The notes under the pieces: generated by a model
Told to the model about the DNA's origin: nothing
What the model saw: only the letters and a program-made list of their open reading frames with translations
Databases searched by the model: none
Translations under genes and position numbers: made by a program
Origin: JBMZCV01 sp049613665
GTDB lineage: Bacteria; Bacteroidota; Bacteroidia; Chitinophagales; UBA2359
Direction: 5' to 3'
Assembly (NCBI GenBank): GCA_049613665.1
Contig: JBMZCV010000004.1
Span: 14,286 to 78,285, forward strand
DNA: 64,000 nucleotides
Shown here: in pieces, positions 52,601-61,616 of the stretch
How the letters are laid out: every line of letters begins with the position of its first letter
Position numbering within the stretch: the stretch's first letter is position 1

Positions 52601-52658
52601 TATCGAGGTACTTACTTTCATTTTTTTAATTGTTTTTACTTATCTATTAAACAATATA

Positions 52659-54206
52659 ATGGTTGTATCTGACGAGTTATTTCTACTGATTTCACTATTG
52701 AAACAAAGCGAAAAGCGATATTTCAAAATTTACTCTTCCAATCATGTGAAAGGTAAAAAGAACAATTATGTCAAGTTGTTTGAAGCCATCGAAAAGCAAG
52801 ATAAGTATGATGAAAAAGCTTTGTTAGAGCAATTTAAAGATGAGGTTTTTACAAAACAATTTTCGGTCACAAAAAATTATTTATACAATTTTATACTAAA
52901 AAGTTTGCGGTCTTACTATTCTGGCCAAGACATTTCTTCTAAAATAAATAATGGCTTAGAATCTGTAAAAATTTTGTATGATAAAGGCTTGTATAAAAAA
53001 AGTATTAAAATATTAAAAAAGGTAAAAAAGCTGGCTCGCACTTACGAAAAATATGAACAACTACTAAATATTTTGGATTGGGAAGGCGAAATTATGTTGC
53101 GGCATTTGAGCGTTGAAAAATTGAAGGTGTATCGAACAAAAGCTAGAAAAGAAAGTGCCGAAATCATTGCTATTATTCAAAACAAAAATCAATTGCGGCT
53201 TTTGAGCGACCAAGCTTATGACTTGTACCGAAATTATATGATTGCACGAAGCACGGAACAATTGTCTAAATATGCCGAAATTTTGGAACATGAGCTGTTG
53301 CAACACTCCGACAAAGCTCTTTCTTTTCAGGCCAAATGGAGCTACAATAATATATATGGTATTTATTATACGACACAAGAAGACTACGAAAAAGCATGTT
53401 TGTATGATGAATTGCAATTAGAATTGCTAGAACAATATCCTCACATAAAATTGGCTGACTTAACAAAATACATAAAGCTACTCAATAATTTGTTGGACGA
53501 TTATTTAGGTTTAAAAAGATTTGATGATTTTTTGACCACCTTGCAAATGATGCGACAAATTCCTATACAATATTCTAGCCAAATTACGCACTCGCAAGAA
53601 GGTTTGATTTTTGAAACCACTTATGAACTAGAATTATCCTATTATTTGAGTTCTGTGCAATTTGAAAAAGGAATTGCTTGCGTACCAGCCATCGAAAAAA
53701 ATCTGAAAAAATTTGAAAACAGCATACTATTCGAGTTTCGAACTAGCATTTTGTTTGCGATAAGCAAGTTGTATTTTTATACAGGAAAACTCGAAAAAGC
53801 TTCCGATTGGGTGCGACGCATTGTTTTTAATGACAAACCAAGTCCTGCCGACGATTTGCTTTGTTTTGCTCGTTTGTTAAATCTTTTGATTCACTACGAA
53901 CTCAATAATCATGTGTATTTGTATTCGGAAATAAAAACAACAAAACGTTTTTTGGCCAAGAAAAAACGCTTATATGAAGTGGAAAAAGCAATTTTGAAAT
54001 ATTTGAGCAAATTGATAAACATTCGCTACCAACACAATAAAAAAGATTTGTATGTTCAGTTTCGAGAAACTTTAAAACAAATTATTGATAAGCCTTTTGA
54101 ACAACATGCCGTTTCGTATCTAAATATTATTCATTGGCTCAATGCGAAAATTGAGAACAAAGATATTGCTGAGATTATGCGAGAGCAGAAGAAATTGGAG
54201 GGATAA
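52659..54206 (+). CDS. Conserved hypothetical helical-repeat protein
   Basis: 515 residues from ATG 52659 (VVSDELFLLISLLKQSEKRYFKIYSSNH). The frame opens 50 codons earlier, but that part is translated family D repeat. Almost all-helical, with paired helices (SVKILYDKGLYKKSIKILKKVKKLARTYEKYEQ, LFAISKLYFYTGKLEKASDWVRRIVF) suggestive of TPR-like repeats. No enzyme motif and no signal peptide. Similar long helical proteins are common in Bacteroidota without known function. Confidence 0.72.
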   Translation: MVVSDELFLLISLLKQSEKRYFKIYSSNHVKGKKNNYVKLFEAIEKQDKYDEKALLEQFKDEVFTKQFSVTKNYLYNFILKSLRSYYSGQDISSKINNGLESVKILYDKGLYKKSIKILKKVKKLARTYEKYEQLLNILDWEGEIMLRHLSVEKLKVYRTKARKESAEIIAIIQNKNQLRLLSDQAYDLYRNYMIARSTEQLSKYAEILEHELLQHSDKALSFQAKWSYNNIYGIYYTTQEDYEKACLYDELQLELLEQYPHIKLADLTKYIKLLNNLLDDYLGLKRFDDFLTTLQMMRQIPIQYSSQITHSQEGLIFETTYELELSYYLSSVQFEKGIACVPAIEKNLKKFENSILFEFRTSILFAISKLYFYTGKLEKASDWVRRIVFNDKPSPADDLLCFARLLNLLIHYELNNHVYLYSEIKTTKRFLAKKKRLYEVEKAILKYLSKLINIRYQHNKKDLYVQFRETLKQIIDKPFEQHAVSYLNIIHWLNAKIENKDIAEIMREQKKLEG

Positions 54207-54642
54207 TGAATTTGTTAGTCAATTGTTTTGCATGATTTTTTGATGTAAATAACAGTATGTTTTTTTTGCAAAATAAGATTGTTTTAGATGTTTTTTTTTA
54301 AGAAAAAAGCTTAGTTAAAGTTTGTAGTTTTAAAAGTAATATCTTAATATTGCACGATTTCGTTTAAAACAATAGATGTTTTGATGAGTTGCTGAAAAAT
54401 GTATTGAGGTAGAAGAAATATGTTTTACATGTGAATTGTTACTAAAGGATTACTTTCATAACAATTTACATATTTGTTTGTACAGTTCAGTCATTGTTAG
54501 AGCATAGTGATATAAAAACGATTTTGATTTATACTCAGGTTAGCAATAATTTGATACCATAAATTTCTGGAATTATAAAAAATATTATTTAAATCAAAAT
54601 GCGAAACTCTTAGGACAAAAAATCCTAGTTGGCAATAATTGT
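54207..54642. other. Gene-free A+T-rich stretch
   Basis: 436 bp. I see no family repeat, hairpin terminator or ORF with coding character; it should carry the promoter of the DUF2490 gene. Confidence 0.5.
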
Positions 54643-55248
54643 ATGATAAAAAAAATAAATGTATTGATTTTCAGCTTGTTCTTTAATGTCATAGTTTTTG
54701 GACAAAATATACAAAGCTGGAACACTCTTAATATTAAAGGTAAAATTTCCAGCAAATGGACTATCGCTATGGAACCTGAAGTGCGATATTCTGACAAGCA
54801 AGAATATTTTCATTTAGATGTCGGCTTAGTCTATAAAATAAACAAGAAGCTAAAAATTGGAGGGTATTATAGAGAAATATTTGAAATCAAAAGTGAAGGA
54901 CGAGTTCATGAAGTGAGACCACATATTGATGTATTTTACAAACCAGTTAAATCATTCAGTGTAAGGGTTCGTAACGAATATCAGATTAAAGAATTTTCTG
55001 ATAATATTTGGCGAATCCGTGTTAGACCGACATATAGCTATGCTATAAATGATTGGTTTATTCCTTTTGTTCAAACAGAGCCATTCTTTTCTCTCAAAGG
55101 TTTTATTCGCAACAGATTCAATATCGGGCCTGGCTTCGTGTTTGGCAAACTTTGGCTAAAACCAGGTTATATGCTACAAACAGATATTAAAACTGATGGC
55201 ATTAAACAAACTCATATCGTTTGGATAAATACAGGACTAAAGTTTTAA
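54643..55248 (+). CDS. DUF2490 outer-membrane protein
   Basis: 201 residues. Signal peptide to VFGQ near residue 21, then QSWNTLNIKGKISSKWTIAMEPEVRYSD and amphipathic strands (HLDVGLVYKINKKLKIGGYYREIF, VRVRNEYQIKEF, IRVRPTYSYAIND) with charged arginine turns. The C-terminus ends in WINTGLKF, a terminal aromatic as in barrels. This matches DUF2490 small outer-membrane barrels; function unknown. A family E hairpin follows (55261-55296). Confidence 0.8.
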   Translation: MIKKINVLIFSLFFNVIVFGQNIQSWNTLNIKGKISSKWTIAMEPEVRYSDKQEYFHLDVGLVYKINKKLKIGGYYREIFEIKSEGRVHEVRPHIDVFYKPVKSFSVRVRNEYQIKEFSDNIWRIRVRPTYSYAINDWFIPFVQTEPFFSLKGFIRNRFNIGPGFVFGKLWLKPGYMLQTDIKTDGIKQTHIVWINTGLKF

Positions 55249-55260
55249 AGTAAATAATTT

Positions 55261-55296
55261 TTAAACATATTATTTTTTCGAAAAATAGTATGTTTA
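55261..55296. repeat. Minimal family E hairpin
   Basis: TTAAACATATTATTTTTTCG then AAAAATAGTATGTTTA: the two inner arms of family E with only a 2-3 nt loop, the interior wholly lost. It may terminate the DUF2490 transcript. Confidence 0.65.
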
Positions 55297-55343
55297 AAAA
55301 CTAAGCTCTTGAATCATTCAAGCGATAAAAAAACAAAAATGGT

Positions 55344-56063
55344 ATGAGCTTTCTAAAAGCAGAATGGAGAAAACTTGCAATTGCTAATTACATAATTGAT
55401 AAAGATTTACTGACCAAATACATTCCTGCTGGAACAGAATTAGACTTATGGAATGGCAACTGTTATGTGAGTTTAGTTGGATTTATGTTTGTCAATACTA
55501 GATTATTAGGACTTCGAATTCCGTTTCATACAAATTTTGAGGAAGTGAATTTGCGATTTTATGTTAAGCGTTTCGAAAATGGAGTATGGAAAAGGGGAGT
55601 AGCATTTATCAAAGAAATCGTACCAAAACCAGCTCTGACTTTTGTTGCAAATAGCGTTTACAATGAAAACTACGAAACATTGCCGATGAAACATGTTTGG
55701 AGTACCGAAAATGGCGAAAGAATCACTCAGTATAAATGGAAAAAAAATAATAAATGGAATTTCATAAAAGTAAAATCTAGTATCGAAAAATTTAAAATTG
55801 AAGCAAATAGCGAAACAGAATTTATTACCGAACACTATTGGGGCTATGCAAGAGTAAAGAAATATAAATCGAACGAATATGAAGTGACACACCCTAAATG
55901 GGAGGTATTTGAAGTGAGTGATTATGAAATTGATATTGATTTTGGCAATGTATATGGGCAAGAATTTGAATTGCTCAATTCGACCAATCCAAGCTCAGTA
56001 ATGTTGGCAGAAGGCTCTAAAATAACGGTAGAAAATAAAAGAACAATAAGAACAAAACAATAA
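55344..56063 (+). CDS. DUF2071 (YqjF-like) protein
   Basis: 239 residues, cytosolic. AEWRKLAIANYIIDKDLLTKYIPAGTELDLWNGNCYVSLVGFMFVNTRLLGLRIPFHTNFEEVNLRFYVKR is the typical DUF2071 N-terminus, resembling the acetoacetate-decarboxylase-like fold. EHYWGYARVKK and YEVTHPKWEVFEV are family positions near the C-terminus. Biochemical function is unknown. It precedes a convergent gap with a family A hairpin. Confidence 0.83.
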   Translation: MSFLKAEWRKLAIANYIIDKDLLTKYIPAGTELDLWNGNCYVSLVGFMFVNTRLLGLRIPFHTNFEEVNLRFYVKRFENGVWKRGVAFIKEIVPKPALTFVANSVYNENYETLPMKHVWSTENGERITQYKWKKNNKWNFIKVKSSIEKFKIEANSETEFITEHYWGYARVKKYKSNEYEVTHPKWEVFEVSDYEIDIDFGNVYGQEFELLNSTNPSSVMLAEGSKITVENKRTIRTKQ

Positions 56064-56159
56064 AGCAAACGGTTATAAACGATATGCCGAAAAATACTTG
56101 ATTGCCTATATTCAAATTTAAGGCGTGTTACATCTCTTCTTATCAGAAAATAAAGAAAA

Positions 56160-56190
56160 GGTAGAAGGCACTTTTAAAGTGCCTTCTACC
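56160..56190. terminator. Family A hairpin (copy 6) in convergent gap
   Basis: GGTAGAAGGCACTTT / AAAGTGCCTTCTACC, perfect 15-bp arms, between the DUF2071 and beta-helix genes. The arms differ from copies 2-5 by compensated changes (GAAGG for GTAGG). Confidence 0.65.
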
Positions 56191-56219
56191 TCGAAAATCA
56201 TTTATATAAAAAACTTATT

Positions 56220-57740
56220 CTACTCCTCAAACTCAAAAACTCCAATATCCCACGGCTCATCACGCTCATGGCCTAGCAAATCAGGATTTGGAATCAAGGT
56301 ATTAGCACCTGCTGTCAAACCAACATCTGTTTGCCCAGCATCAATGCAAGGAGAGGAGGAGTTGAGGCGAAAATCACGCTCAAATTGGTCGATAAAAATG
56401 GTATCTTGAGCGGCAGGATTTAGTATGCAAGCTTCATTGAAAATGATACTATCTTGTCCAATTTCCGTTTTGAGCAAACAATGCTGAAAAGTGACATCGT
56501 GAGCCACTTCTTCCACCTTATCCAAACCTATTTCTTCGTCTTCCGAGCCATATAAAATACTATTTACAAAATTGAGTTGTAGCGGTGCAGCTAAGATTTC
56601 TGTTTCTGAAACGGCCAGATAATTGGTCGCAAAAAGAATAGGATTTTCGTGGTCTAGCACAAGACTCGTTCTATTATAAAAAGTACAATTCAGAAAGTTG
56701 TAAATACCACCATACAAAAGCTGCAAATTGTTTCGCCCACAGTCATAAATCAAACAATTGCTTGCCGCAACAATAGCCGTAATACTCAAAATACCCGAAT
56801 CGAAAGTATTGTGAATAATGCTATTTTCCAAAATCAAATTCGGGTTTCCATTGGCAGGCAAGGAATCTATACGCACACCAACTGTCGCATTTTTGATAAT
56901 TGCACCATTGATATAATTATCTTCGCTTCCTCTCAACAAATAAATACCACCCCATTGTCCAGGCACATTCTGATAATTTTCTTCGAGCCTTGTGCCTTGA
57001 AAAACAACAAAATCACTCGTATCAATGCCACCTTGCACATCGAGCGTTCCTTTTGCATACAACACAGCACCATTGTGCAAATGAATGCGAGTGCCAGCTT
57101 CTATGGTCAAACGGCTAAGACTGTCAATAATAATACCATCATACACCACATAAGGCTTGTTGTTTGTCCAAGTAGTGTCACCTGTCGAACCTACCAGAAA
57201 GCCATTTGGCGTGCCAGGCCCAAAAAAGTTGGCATCTTGCCCCCAAGCTACGAGTTTTATTTGTTGCAAATTTTGATTAGTTTCAAAAATGATAGAGTCC
57301 TCTACTACAAAAGGTAGCAGTCCATCAGTTGGGTCAACCGTTACTTCTACAAAAATATAAAGGCTATCTTCTGGCCAAATTTCTACATTTTCGAGATAAT
57401 CAGTAGGTGTGCCATTTACATTTATTCTGAAAGGAGAAGCCTCGCCACCACTCAAAGCAATTGAAGAAATAACAATGCGTTGTTTATGTGGATTAAAAAT
57501 TAAAAAGCCTTTTGTTGTAGAACCTACCGTAGTAAAAACGGTATCGAAACTGAGCGTGTCGGTCGAAAATTCCAGCTTGTCTAGCTCAGACGTGGTAATA
57601 GTATTTTGAGTGCAAAAAGTAAAGTTTAAGCAAAAGAAAATACTTATAAGTGTAAGAAAAAAATTTCTAAGAAAATGTGCAGATTTCAAGATACATGAAT
57701 ATTGATGATACAATTGTGTTTTCGCTGAAAAGATAGTCAT
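56220..57740 (-). CDS. Beta-helix lipoprotein (choice-of-anchor Q-like)
   Basis: 506 residues. The hydrophobic segment FFLTLISIFFCLNFTFC with Cys43 resembles a signal/lipobox, although about 25 residues precede it; no later ATG exists, so a non-ATG start may be used. TVGSTTKGFLIFNPHKQRIVIS suggests an N-terminal Ig-like region. A right-handed beta-helix follows (LTIEAGTRIHLHNGAVLYAKGTLDVQG, NPNLILENSIIHN, ASNCLIYDCGRNNLQLLYGGIYNFLNCTFYN). The end SPCIDAGQTDVG ... DEPWDIGVFEFEE is typical of choice-of-anchor Q proteins. Probably surface-exposed. Confidence 0.8.
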   Translation of the reverse strand: MTIFSAKTQLYHQYSCILKSAHFLRNFFLTLISIFFCLNFTFCTQNTITTSELDKLEFSTDTLSFDTVFTTVGSTTKGFLIFNPHKQRIVISSIALSGGEASPFRINVNGTPTDYLENVEIWPEDSLYIFVEVTVDPTDGLLPFVVEDSIIFETNQNLQQIKLVAWGQDANFFGPGTPNGFLVGSTGDTTWTNNKPYVVYDGIIIDSLSRLTIEAGTRIHLHNGAVLYAKGTLDVQGGIDTSDFVVFQGTRLEENYQNVPGQWGGIYLLRGSEDNYINGAIIKNATVGVRIDSLPANGNPNLILENSIIHNTFDSGILSITAIVAASNCLIYDCGRNNLQLLYGGIYNFLNCTFYNRTSLVLDHENPILFATNYLAVSETEILAAPLQLNFVNSILYGSEDEEIGLDKVEEVAHDVTFQHCLLKTEIGQDSIIFNEACILNPAAQDTIFIDQFERDFRLNSSSPCIDAGQTDVGLTAGANTLIPNPDLLGHERDEPWDIGVFEFEE

Positions 57741-57862
57741 TCTAGTAAAAAAAGTTGCATCTTAAACACCAAAAATATTAATTTCTTTTTTGTAATGATT
57801 GATGTTGTAACAATTTTGACTAAAAGAATTTTTTTTATTTAAAAAGCCTATTCTCTGAATAG

Positions 57863-58714
57863 CTACTTTTTTCCATGATATTCGTTCAACTCTTCTCCGC
57901 AATGTTTGCAAAATACTGAATTGTTATCGTGCCCTTCCTGACAGCAAGATGGACAGGTTCTTGTATTGAGGTCTTCTTTCAAACTTACTTTTGTTATTTC
58001 TGCCGATACGATGCCCGTAGGAACAGCAATTACTCCATAACCAACAATCATTAATAAGGCGGCTAGAAACTGTCCTAAATTTGTTTGCGGAGAAATATCG
58101 CCATAACCAACTGTCGTAATCGTAACGATAGCCCAATATACGCTACGAGGAATACTTGTAAACTGTTCGCTATTGGTCTCAGCCTCAACGAAATACATAA
58201 TAGAACCAATAATAATAGCTCCTGTAACAACCGCACCTAAAAATACTATTATTTTGATACGACTAGCAATTAATGCGGCTAAAAGTTGGTTGGATTCTCC
58301 TAGATAACGAGCGAGTTTGAAGATACGAAAAACACGCAACAAACGCAAAGCACGAACCGTAAGAAAGTAGTGTGAGCCAGCTACTACAAAGTCTAAATAG
58401 GTAGGAATGATAGCTAATAAGTCGATAATGCCAAAAAAACTTGTCGCATATTTCAAAGGTTTTTTTACGCTATACAATCTTAGAGCATATTCAATAGTAA
58501 ACAAAATAGTCAATATCCATTCGAGAGCGAAAAAAATATCACCATACTTTTCGTTTAACTCGCTAACACTTTCAAGCATAACAATTACGATGCTCAATAA
58601 AATCATAATTAGTAAGGCAATATCAAAAAATTTGCCTAAAGGGGTGTCGGCTTCAAAAAAAATTTCGTGAATTTTGGCTTTTAAAGCATCGTTTTTTGTT
58701 GTTTTAGTTTTCAT
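57863..58714 (-). CDS. Voltage-gated K+ channel-like protein with C-terminal zinc ribbon
   Basis: 283 residues. Six membrane segments: S1 about 30-50, S2 about 60-82, S3 about 93-112, S4 RALRLLRVFRIFKLARYL (121-138) with regularly spaced arginines, S5, pore helix, and selectivity filter TVGYGD (201-206), then S6. The C-terminus has CPSCCQEGHDNNSVFCKHCGEEL, a four-cysteine zinc-ribbon pattern. It is a KvAP-type inner-membrane channel, probably tetrameric and K+-selective. The appended ribbon may regulate gating or assembly. Confidence 0.92.
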   Translation of the reverse strand: MKTKTTKNDALKAKIHEIFFEADTPLGKFFDIALLIMILLSIVIVMLESVSELNEKYGDIFFALEWILTILFTIEYALRLYSVKKPLKYATSFFGIIDLLAIIPTYLDFVVAGSHYFLTVRALRLLRVFRIFKLARYLGESNQLLAALIASRIKIIVFLGAVVTGAIIIGSIMYFVEAETNSEQFTSIPRSVYWAIVTITTVGYGDISPQTNLGQFLAALLMIVGYGVIAVPTGIVSAEITKVSLKEDLNTRTCPSCCQEGHDNNSVFCKHCGEELNEYHGKK

Positions 58715-59186
58715 AAGAAAAGTAGGTAAAAATTTTTTTATTTGTTTTCAAACATGTTAAGTGCCAAGCATTATTTAATAGTAGGACTGTGCTAACGCTT
58801 TTAAAATTGAATGTGTTAGCTTTCACAAATGAGCAATTTATGTCTCTTATTTTGACTAATGTAAATAAAGAATGAATATACTGAATTTTAACAAGTGTAA
58901 ATAGGTTTTTTCTAGCACTTGCATGGTTAGCTTTATCTCAAAACGAAAACGCTAACGCTAACAATAAATATGTATATAAGTAGAAGCAAATATACAACTT
59001 TTGTAGTATTATTTTAGTCTTTGTCATAGAAATGAAAAAAAATAAGATGATGTTATCTTGCCTTTTTATCTTTTTTGGTACAATATTTGGTATTGTTAAA
59101 GTAATGTCACAAAAACAACTACGTCATAATATATAAAATTTGTTATGATGTATATAATTATTTTTTTATACTTACAAGTTTATATT
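58715..59186. other. Divergent gap with a family D copy
   Basis: 472 bp between the channel gene and the small gene at 59187: one family D copy (58758-58860), then GTTAGC/GCTAAC fragments near 58930-58965 that look like D debris. Promoters for both genes are expected. Confidence 0.55.
58758..58860 (-). repeat. Family D composite repeat, copy 6 (reverse)
   Basis: AGTGCCAAGCATT at 58760-58772, GCTAACGC...GTGTTAGC stem, TTTCACAAATGAGCAATTTATG. It belongs to the subfamily of the copies at 15431 and 50960. Confidence 0.7.
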
Positions 59187-59468
59187 ATGACTATACCTTC
59201 TAAAGCATTAAATCTATATCAATTTAATTTACTTCCTAGAGGCTTAAAAATTGTTTATCTTTGGGATTGTTGTCATTATGTTTCGTTTCGTACTGTTGGC
59301 AATTATCGCATTACGCTCTATGATTGTGCTAATTTTTATGCAGAAATTTGGCACAAAAACAATGTGAGTCGCATACAAAAAATTGATACTTTTCATGGTA
59401 CGAAGCCACTAGCTCCTTATTTATCACAAATTGATATTAGCGAGCTAACAAGTTGTTTGAATGTATAA
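59187..59468 (+). CDS. Small conserved hypothetical protein
   Basis: 93 residues from ATG 59187 (MTIPSKALNLYQFNLLPRG). The upstream ATG would add 14 hydrophobic residues that look like translated promoter. The pattern YRITLYDCANFYAEIWHKNNVSRIQKIDTFHGTKPLAPYLSQIDISEL occurs in small proteins of Bacteroidota of unknown function: beta-strand-rich N-terminal half and a C-terminal helix. No operon partner. Confidence 0.68.
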   Translation: MTIPSKALNLYQFNLLPRGLKIVYLWDCCHYVSFRTVGNYRITLYDCANFYAEIWHKNNVSRIQKIDTFHGTKPLAPYLSQIDISELTSCLNV

Positions 59469-59482
59469 AAAGTAGAAAAACA

Positions 59483-59526
59483 AAAAGGATTTGGAGAATA
59501 TAAGCTTATATTCTCCAAATCCTTTT
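59483..59526. terminator. Perfect bidirectional terminator
   Basis: A 44-bp perfect palindrome (arms AAAAGGATTTGGAGAATATAAG) between convergent genes, with A and T runs outside. It serves uvrC and the small gene. Confidence 0.9.
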
Positions 59527-59550
59527 ATTTTTGTTGCAACTTGACTATTT

Positions 59551-61371
59551 TCAATCATGTTTTTTTGTCGAAAAATAAGCCTTTATAGCTTTCGCCTGAC
59601 TTAAATTAACGACTTTTCGCAGCTCTTCTTCCGAAGCTTCACAAATGGCTGCAATAGACTTAAAATGTGTCAATAATTTTTCGCTTGTTTTTTTTCCCAC
59701 TCCTTTTATTTCTTCCAATTCGGATACCAAAGTACCTTTAGAACGTAAGTTTCTATGAAAGGTAATCGCAAACCGATGTGCTTCATTTCGCAAATGTTGC
59801 AATAGTTTCAAACTAGCAGAACGCTTGTCTATATGTAAGGGTATGCTATCATTTGGAACATAAATTTCCTCTAATTTTTTTGCAATACCTATAATAGCCA
59901 CTTTACCATAAATGTCTAGTTTTTGTAAACTTTTTACGGCAGAACTCAACTGCCCTTTGCCGCCATCAATGACGATAAGCTGTGGCAAGGTTTTATTTTG
60001 CTCTAGCAAACCTTGATAACGCCTAAAAACAACTTCCTCCATAGAAGCAAAATCGTCAGGGCCAACAACGGTTTTTATTTTGTAATGCCGATAATCCTTT
60101 TTGGCAGGCTTTCCATTTTTGAAACAAACCATTGAGGCGACAGGATATGCACCTTGAAAATTGGAATTGTCAAAACATTCGATATGTATGGGCGTATCTT
60201 TTAGTCGCAATACTTTTTTTAGCTCCTGCAATACTGTTAAGGCTCTTTCGGCAGGGCTTTTTCGAGCTATCATTTTGAGTTCGTATTGTTTGCGATAATA
60301 AAAAGCATTTTTTTGTGCCAAATCTAGCAGTTTCTTTTTATCGCCAATTTGAGGAATTGTTTGTTTCACTTTTTTGTTTGGAAAATCTATTTCAAAAGGC
60401 AATAGCATTTCCAATGAGTTGCTTTGCAACTGTAGCCTCATTTCATTGATGCCAAAAAGTAGCAATTCCTCTTTGCTTTCTTCTAGCTTTTTGACCAATT
60501 CTATCACTTTTGTCTGAATAATCGCACCATTCACAATTTTTAGATAGCTTATAAAAGCTCGTTTTTCGTTTTCATCTAGTTGAAATACATCTATATTATT
60601 GATTTTTGGATTTACAACCGTTGATTTGCTTTGATAATTTTGAAGTATATCAAATTTTTGTTTCAAAGAATGTGCTTGTTCAAACTCATATTTTTCGGCA
60701 CATTCAGCTATTTTTGCTTTCAAATATTTTATAACAGAAGATACGTTTCCTTTCAAAATCTTGCGAATTTGCTGTATCATTTCATCATACTCCTCTGCAT
60801 TTTGCTTGCCCACACAAGGGCCTTTACAATTGCCGATATGAAACTCCAAACAAACTTTATATTTCTGTTTTTGAATATGTTTGTCGCTCAAATTTAAATT
60901 GCAGGTGCGAAGACTAAACAATTGTTTTATCATATCCAAAATGATGCGAAGGCTATATCTAGAAGCATAAGGGCCAAAATATTCTGAGCCATTTTTTTGT
61001 AACTCACGAGTGAGAAAAACTCTTGGAAATGCCTCATTTTTGATGCAAATATAAGGGTAGGTTTTGTCATCTTTTAGCAAAATGTTATATTTCGGCTGCA
61101 TCTTTTTTATCATCACATTTTCGAGCAATAAGGCATCTTGCTCGGTTTCTACTACCGTAAACTCTATTCGTGCAATTTGTTTTACTAAAATTCGTGTTTT
61201 GCCATGTGTAATATTTCGATTGAAATAAGACGCTACTCGCCGTCGCAAATCTTTTGCTTTGCCAATATATAGAATTTTATCATTTTTATCATAATATTTA
61301 TAAATACCAGCATTGTGTGGTATTGTTGGCAATATTTCTGTTTTTAGCTCATCAAAAGTATAGTACATCAC
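59551..61371 (-). CDS. uvrC: Excinuclease ABC subunit C
   Basis: 606 residues, normal length. GIY-YIG nuclease at about 20-100 (AGIYKYYDKNDKILYIGKAKDLRRRVASYF), Cys-rich linker (CLEFHIGNCKGPCVGK), UVR/UvrB-binding helix pair (AKIAECAEKYEFEQAHSLKQKFD, about 215-240), RNase H-like C-terminal nuclease (IECFDNSNFQGAYPVASMVCF, LIVIDGGKGQLSSA, RNEAHRFAITFHR), and a helix-hairpin-helix end (LEEIKGVGKKTSEKLLTHFKSI). It makes both incisions in nucleotide excision repair. Monocistronic. Confidence 0.96.
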   Translation of the reverse strand: MMYYTFDELKTEILPTIPHNAGIYKYYDKNDKILYIGKAKDLRRRVASYFNRNITHGKTRILVKQIARIEFTVVETEQDALLLENVMIKKMQPKYNILLKDDKTYPYICIKNEAFPRVFLTRELQKNGSEYFGPYASRYSLRIILDMIKQLFSLRTCNLNLSDKHIQKQKYKVCLEFHIGNCKGPCVGKQNAEEYDEMIQQIRKILKGNVSSVIKYLKAKIAECAEKYEFEQAHSLKQKFDILQNYQSKSTVVNPKINNIDVFQLDENEKRAFISYLKIVNGAIIQTKVIELVKKLEESKEELLLFGINEMRLQLQSNSLEMLLPFEIDFPNKKVKQTIPQIGDKKKLLDLAQKNAFYYRKQYELKMIARKSPAERALTVLQELKKVLRLKDTPIHIECFDNSNFQGAYPVASMVCFKNGKPAKKDYRHYKIKTVVGPDDFASMEEVVFRRYQGLLEQNKTLPQLIVIDGGKGQLSSAVKSLQKLDIYGKVAIIGIAKKLEEIYVPNDSIPLHIDKRSASLKLLQHLRNEAHRFAITFHRNLRSKGTLVSELEEIKGVGKKTSEKLLTHFKSIAAICEASEEELRKVVNLSQAKAIKAYFSTKKHD

Positions 61372-61616
61372 ATTAGGTCGTTTTTAATTTTTAGCGATTA
61401 GTTTTTTTCTAAAAAAAGAAGGACACATAGTCACAAAACAATGATTTAGAAATAAAAGCAAAGATAAGGATTTTGGCAGCTTTTGAGCTAAAAAATCATT
61501 TAAAAGCCAATAAGTTAGTATATTTGCTTTTTTTGTAACTATTTGTGTTATGACAATTTTTTATCTCAAAAACCTACATTCTAAATAGTTACGTTTCTTT
61601 TTTATAAAAAAATGAT

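Larger units (their letters stand above)
52302..52658. other. rocD downstream gap
   Basis: 357 bp containing the rocD terminator (52328-52373) and a family D copy (52511-52600). No gene. Confidence 0.65.

Noticed and set aside
52509..52658. N-terminal 50 residues of the long frame at 52.5 kb
   Set aside because: They are translated family D repeat followed by a hydrophobic A+T-rich stretch; the conserved-looking protein begins at 52659.
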